Made by a program: the position numbers and the translations under genes. Shown here piece by piece: positions 33,583-37,379 of a stretch of DNA of 37,379 nt; the stretch's first letter is position 1, and each line of letters begins with the position of its first letter. This stretch comes from Nitrospirota bacterium. GTDB taxonomy: Bacteria; Nitrospirota; Thermodesulfovibrionia; SZUA-242. The notes below the pieces were generated by a model. That model did no database searches. It had not been told where the DNA came from and worked only from the letters and a program-made list of their open reading frames with translations. The stretch covers positions 1-37,379 of the forward strand of contig JALUUO010000069.1 in the NCBI GenBank assembly GCA_027021335.1. Reading direction: 5' to 3'.

Positions 33583-34854
33583 ATGGACTACTTCAGATAC
33601 AAACAAGGTCAGCTCTATGCCGAGGATATAGAAATTTCCTCCATCGCGGAAAAAGTCGGGACACCTTTTTACGTATACAGTTACGCTACTGTTATGCGTC
33701 ATATACATGCGGTTAAGGAAGCCTTATCAGGATATCCAAGCATTTTCTGTTTTGCTCTTAAAGCCAACTCCAACAGCGCTATTTTAAGAATACTTGCCAA
33801 AGAAGGCGTCGGCGCTGATATCGTCTCCGGAGGCGAGCTCTACAGGGCCAGGAAAGCCGGCATATCCGGCAGGAAAATCATCTACGCCGGTGTCGGCAAA
33901 ACCGATACAGAAATTCGTGCCGCTATAAGGGCCGGCATTTTGATGTTCAACGTGGAAAGCAGCGATGAGCTGCGAACTATTGATCGCGTGGCCGGGCTGA
34001 TGAACAGAAAAGCTCCGATTGCACTCCGGGTGAATCCGAATATCGACGCCGGAACACATCCGTATATCACCACCGGTATGAAAAAGTATAAATTCGGAAT
34101 GCCGGTTGAAGAAGCCCTGGAGGGCTACAGGCTTGCACGCCGTTTGAAAAATGTCAAAATCATGGGCGTGCATAAGCATATAGGATCGCAACTAACCGAG
34201 TTGGCCCCGTTTCTGGAGTCGGCAAAAAAAATCGTGGCTTTTATAGATCAGCTGAAACACGAGGGCATTGATATTAAATACCTTGATGTCGGAGGAGGCC
34301 TCGGTATCCGTTACGGCGAAGAGATTCCGCCGCAACCCGCAGAATTGCTTGCCAATCTAATCTCTATAATACGCCCGACAGGATGCACGCTGATCACAGA
34401 GCCTGGACGCTCCATAATGGGAAACGCAGGTATACTGGTTACACGGGTACTGTATCTCAAACAAAATGAGCTAAAGAATTTTGTGATCGTGGATGCCGGG
34501 ATGAACGACCTTATACGCCCCAGCCTTTACGAAGCGTTTCATAAAATCGAGCCGGTTGTTAAAAGGAGGCGTACCAAAATTAGTGCAGATATCGTTGGCC
34601 CTATATGTGAATCAGGAGACTTTCTTGCCAAGGACCGTCTGCTAACCAGGGTAAAACAGGGTGAGCTTCTGGCTGTTCGCTCGGCAGGCGCTTACGGTTT
34701 TACCATGTCATCCAACTACAACTCGCGTCCCCGTGTGGCAGAGGTTTTGGTAAAAGGCAACAAGTTTTATACCATCAGAAAACGTGAATCGTACGCTGAC
34801 CTAATCAGACATGACAGTATACCAGCCTTCCTGAAAACAGCCGGTGACAGGTAG
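33583..34854 (+). CDS. lysA: Diaminopimelate decarboxylase
   Basis: 423 aa. PLP-barrel motifs: GTPFYVYSYATV, FCFALKANSNSAILR (PLP Lys), VSGGELYRA, KFGMPVEEAL, GVHKHIGSQLTEL, YLDVGGGLGIRY and LITEPGRSIMGNAG. In the C-terminal half VGPICESGDFLAKDR supplies the catalytic Cys and SAGAYGFTMSSNYNSRPR is typical of LysA. It makes L-lysine from meso-DAP. First gene of a lysA-dapF-dapA cluster. Confidence 0.96.
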   Translation: MDYFRYKQGQLYAEDIEISSIAEKVGTPFYVYSYATVMRHIHAVKEALSGYPSIFCFALKANSNSAILRILAKEGVGADIVSGGELYRARKAGISGRKIIYAGVGKTDTEIRAAIRAGILMFNVESSDELRTIDRVAGLMNRKAPIALRVNPNIDAGTHPYITTGMKKYKFGMPVEEALEGYRLARRLKNVKIMGVHKHIGSQLTELAPFLESAKKIVAFIDQLKHEGIDIKYLDVGGGLGIRYGEEIPPQPAELLANLISIIRPTGCTLITEPGRSIMGNAGILVTRVLYLKQNELKNFVIVDAGMNDLIRPSLYEAFHKIEPVVKRRRTKISADIVGPICESGDFLAKDRLLTRVKQGELLAVRSAGAYGFTMSSNYNSRPRVAEVLVKGNKFYTIRKRESYADLIRHDSIPAFLKTAGDR

Positions 34855-34887
34855 TATCCCACAAGTTAAAATATCGTACAAAATATC

Positions 34888-35751
34888 GTGAAGATTCATT
34901 TTACAAAAATGCATGGCGCAGGCAATGATTTCATTGTTATCGACTGCAGAAGAGATGCGCAGGCATACAAATTTTTTAACACGCCCAGCAGTGCCGGTGA
35001 TACAGCACGCAGGCTCTGCCGACGGAGGTTTGGAGTAGGGGCCGATCAACTGCTTCTTTTACTGGACTCGGCTCAGGCTGATTTCAAGATGAACATATAT
35101 AACGCCGACGGCAGCGAAGTAGAGATGTGCGGAAACGGAATCAGGTGTTTTGCAAACTATATATGGAACCGTGGTATTTCGAGTAATGAAATTTTAAATA
35201 TCGAGACAACTGCCGGAATCATCCGCCCTAAACGTAACGGAAAGCTCGTGGAAGTGGATATGGGAAAACCGGTGCTTGATGGTAAAAACATACCGGTAAA
35301 TATTGACGGCAGGGTGATAGACTTTCCGGTAATAATAGAAGGAAAAGAGATCAAAGTTACTTGTGTTTCCATGGGCAATCCACATGCTGTTGTTTTTGTG
35401 GATGATGTCGAAGAATTCCCGGTCGAGCGTATTGGTTCCACCTTGGAGACCAACCCGCTATTTCCAAACCGAACGAACGTTGAGTTTATAGAGGTTGTTT
35501 CTGAGAGAGAACTGAAAATGAGGGTATGGGAAAGAGGGGCCGGCGAAACTCTAGCCTGTGGTACCGGGGCATGTGCATCTGCAGTTGCGGCCTCTTTAAA
35601 AGGAGTGACGGGCAGGGATATTACTGTACATCTCAAGGGAGGAGATCTTACGATCCGATGGAATAAAGATGATCGGGTTTTTATGACCGGACCTGCGGTA
35701 GAGGTTTTTGAGGGAATTATCGAGACCGCAGAACTCAAAATAAAAGTATAA
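34888..35751 (+). CDS. dapF: Diaminopimelate epimerase
   Basis: 287 aa from GTG 34888. Both catalytic Cys motifs are present: GSEVEMCGNGIRCFANY and ETLACGTGACASAVAA. MHGAGNDFIVIDCR is the family start, and SMGNPHAVVFVDD lies in between. It converts LL-DAP to meso-DAP for LysA and for peptidoglycan. 33 bp after lysA; no Shine-Dalgarno. Confidence 0.97.
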   Translation: MKIHFTKMHGAGNDFIVIDCRRDAQAYKFFNTPSSAGDTARRLCRRRFGVGADQLLLLLDSAQADFKMNIYNADGSEVEMCGNGIRCFANYIWNRGISSNEILNIETTAGIIRPKRNGKLVEVDMGKPVLDGKNIPVNIDGRVIDFPVIIEGKEIKVTCVSMGNPHAVVFVDDVEEFPVERIGSTLETNPLFPNRTNVEFIEVVSERELKMRVWERGAGETLACGTGACASAVAASLKGVTGRDITVHLKGGDLTIRWNKDDRVFMTGPAVEVFEGIIETAELKIKV

Positions 35752-35916
35752 TTAATATTATTATAGATTTAGTTACGCCCAGATTGATAGATGCAAAGAT
35801 ATCTGCTAAGATTTTGAGCCTACCTGGTTCCATATTGGGCTGATCAATATTAACAGCAGATCAAGCAAGCAGGTTGCCCGGCCTGGATTATAATAAAAAA
35901 CAAAGAGGTGATATCT

Positions 35917-36801
35917 ATGTTTGAAGGTTCCATAGTTGCTATTGTTACACCGTTTAAGAAAGACAAAGTCGATGAATCAGCCTTTAAAAAGCTGATAGAG
36001 TGGCATATAAAGGAAGGAACAAACGCTATCGTACCCTGTGGTACAACCGGAGAATCCGCCACCCTGGATTACGAGGAACACCATAGAGTAATTGAGCTTA
36101 CAGTAAAAACAGTAAAAGGCAGGTTGCCTGTTATCGCCGGAACAGGAGCAAACTCGACCGATGAAGCGATAATGATCACAAAACGAGCTATGGATGTAGG
36201 TGCAGACGGTGCTCTTCTTGTTTCTCCTTATTACAACAAGCCCTCTCAGGAAGGTATTTATCAGCACTACAAGGCGATTGCAGAATCGGTTAAAGGGTTT
36301 CCACTGGTCCTTTATAACGTGCCCGGCCGAACAGCGTCGAATATATCACCCACTACTGTGGCAAGGCTCGCCCGTATAAAAAATATTGTTGCGATAAAAG
36401 AAGCTACCGGAGATATGCGGCAGACCAGTGACCTTGTACGCCTCTGCTCGAAGTCAAAAAAGTTTAATATTATTTCCGGTGATGATTTTACAACCTTTTC
36501 CATGTGCATGCTTGGGGGTAAAGGCGTTATATCTGTTGTGGCAAACGTAATGCCAGGAGCTGTCAGCAGGATGATGGCTGCAATAAAGTCCGGAGATATT
36601 GACGAGGCCCGCAAAATACACTTTATGTTAGAGGAACTAAACGGTGCAATGTTTATAGACAGCAACCCGGTTCCGGTAAAAACAGCGCTGGCCATGATGG
36701 GAATGATAAAGGAAGAATTCCGTCTTCCTCTATGCCGTATGACTAAAGAGAACAAGGCAAAACTTAAAAATGTACTCAAAAAATACGGCCTGATCCGGTA
36801 G
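35917..36801 (+). CDS. dapA: 4-hydroxy-tetrahydrodipicolinate synthase
   Basis: 294 aa from ATG 35917 with GAGGTG at 35903-35908; a GTG at 35908 is the Shine-Dalgarno itself. Motifs: GSIVAIVTPFK, VPCGTTGESATLDYEEH, GTGANSTDEAI, SPYYNKPSQEGIYQHY (catalytic Tyr), LYNVPGRTASNI, IVAIKEATGDM (Schiff-base Lys) and ISGDDFTTF. First committed step of the DAP/lysine route. The 165-bp gap to dapF contains TATAAT at 35889-35894 but no good -35, so a separate promoter is possible. Confidence 0.97.
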   Translation: MFEGSIVAIVTPFKKDKVDESAFKKLIEWHIKEGTNAIVPCGTTGESATLDYEEHHRVIELTVKTVKGRLPVIAGTGANSTDEAIMITKRAMDVGADGALLVSPYYNKPSQEGIYQHYKAIAESVKGFPLVLYNVPGRTASNISPTTVARLARIKNIVAIKEATGDMRQTSDLVRLCSKSKKFNIISGDDFTTFSMCMLGGKGVISVVANVMPGAVSRMMAAIKSGDIDEARKIHFMLEELNGAMFIDSNPVPVKTALAMMGMIKEEFRLPLCRMTKENKAKLKNVLKKYGLIR

Positions 36802-36919
36802 CTGGAGCCGGCTATAAAATAAAATAAAATTAAATCTGCACCTGTATAATTTGCGGAGAAACCTTTCTTCTATTTAAGGAATTAGTCAAAATAGTTAGAA
36901 GCACAACAACTACACAGGT

Positions 36920-36943
36920 AGGGACGTGTTTTAATGCGTCCCT
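36920..36943. repeat. Small hairpin resembling a dispersed palindromic repeat
   Basis: AGGGACG (36920-36926) and CGTCCCT (37-43 of 36937-36943) form a 7-bp stem with a TGTTTTAATG loop between dapA and the PBP gene. The 251-bp gap 36802-37052 shows no ORF or clear terminator otherwise. GGGACG...CGTCCC hairpins of this kind occur as short repeats in various genomes; a single copy is seen here. Confidence 0.4.
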
Positions 36944-37052
36944 GCAGTTCCATACCCCCTCTTTCTTAACTTTTTACTTGTGTTTAAAAGAAACTAAAAA
37001 ACTGAAATAGCCTGAAAATATTTTTAAATTCATCACCGGAAACCCGGAAAAA

Positions 37053-37379
37053 ATGTCCAGACAAAAGCGCAAAAAGAAGACAGGAAAATCCAGGGGTGGA
37101 TTATGGCTTAAACGTACCAAAAGAATCCTGTTTTGGATTTCTGCCGTAGTGGTTATCATTGCCGGCCTTTACACAGGTTTTCTGGCAGCCGATATATACG
37201 ACAACTTGGAAAAGCTCAGCCAAAGACCCGTATCACGTTTTTACGCGGCTCCACTTAAGCTCGAAAAAGGCAGTAATATAAGCCGTGAGAGCCTAGCTGA
37301 ATACCTGCATCTACTTGGATACTCAGAGCAGAACTCGGTCGAGCAGCCGGGCCGGTTTAACCTTTACGGAAATGAGTGG
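37053..37379 (+). CDS. Class A penicillin-binding protein (PBP1b-like), N-terminal part
   Basis: 109 codons from ATG 37053, open at the window edge. A strongly basic cytoplasmic head (MSRQKRKKKTGKSRGG) precedes a membrane anchor (~ILFWISAVVVIIAGLYTGFL, residues ~29-48). The UB2H-like start then follows: RPVSRFYAAPLKLEKG, SRESLAEYLHLLGY, as in PBP1b. The transglycosylase and transpeptidase domains would lie outside the window. It would polymerise and cross-link peptidoglycan, consistent with the DAP genes next to it. Confidence 0.85.
   Translation, partial: MSRQKRKKKTGKSRGGLWLKRTKRILFWISAVVVIIAGLYTGFLAADIYDNLEKLSQRPVSRFYAAPLKLEKGSNISRESLAEYLHLLGYSEQNSVEQPGRFNLYGNEW

Noticed and set aside
1-37379. 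CRISPR arrays, tRNA/rRNA genes, insertion sequences, prophage genes
   Set aside because: No regularly spaced repeats, cloverleaf signatures, transposase or integrase motifs, or phage proteins were seen on either strand.

Overview
The window is a compact, mostly housekeeping stretch of a Gram-negative chromosome. Supporting signs are a class A penicillin-binding protein of PBP1b type, a periplasmic AMIN-domain amidase, diaminopimelate synthesis, signal peptidase I and exported proteins with signal peptides. A sigma-54 promoter and two genes that appear to use UGA as selenocysteine suggest an anaerobic or microaerophilic lineage such as the deltaproteobacterial (Desulfobacterota-like) groups. 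That placement is inference; nothing in the window fixes the taxon.

Layout. 1-2420 (minus): two paralogous exported rhodanese-like proteins, separated by a strong bidirectional hairpin terminator; the second is preceded by a sigma-54 promoter and a duplicated enhancer-like unit (2531-2903). 2918-3784 (minus): a secreted DsbA-like thiol oxidoreductase whose catalytic site reads Sec-Pro-Tyr-Cys, so one gene is split by an in-frame TGA. 4098-7510 (minus): surE-mutS. 7635-11483 (minus): AmiC-type amidase, N-acyl-D-amino-acid deacylase and an AI-2E-family permease, overlapping like an operon. 11533-12312 (minus): a methyltransferase-like protein of unknown role. 12358-13158 (plus): an ArsM-type arsenite methyltransferase with a second in-frame TGA, at the position of a conserved arsenic-binding Cys and followed by a SECIS-like hairpin. 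13174-15410 (minus): HU, ribD and a YwqK/MORN-like exported protein. 15589-16503 (plus): a DnaQ-type exonuclease. 16640-18619 (minus): a hybrid histidine kinase.

18758-23754 (plus): a TPP-riboswitch-controlled thiamine operon, thiS-thiG-thiE-thiC-thiD, running into an HD-GYP protein. 23829-27668 (plus): lepB (apparently with a CTG start), a small membrane protein, ribE-ribBA-ribH and nusB. 27716-33455 (minus): xseB-ispA-dxs-tlyA, a hypothetical gene and an ornithine/lysine-type decarboxylase. 33583-36801 (plus): lysA-dapF-dapA, then the start of a PBP1b-like gene at the right edge.

How the genes work together: ribD plus ribE/ribBA/ribH make riboflavin; ThiS/ThiG/ThiE/ThiC/ThiD make thiamine phosphate, with Dxs supplying deoxyxylulose phosphate to both ThiG and the IspA isoprenoid route; DapA/DapF/LysA feed lysine and peptidoglycan, which the PBP and AmiC build and cut. 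The most unusual content is the pair of candidate selenoproteins and the sigma-54-controlled exported rhodanese-like proteins, one of which has lost its catalytic cysteine. Selenocysteine insertion genes (selA, selB, selC) are not in the window, so that decoding is inferred from the protein and RNA context.
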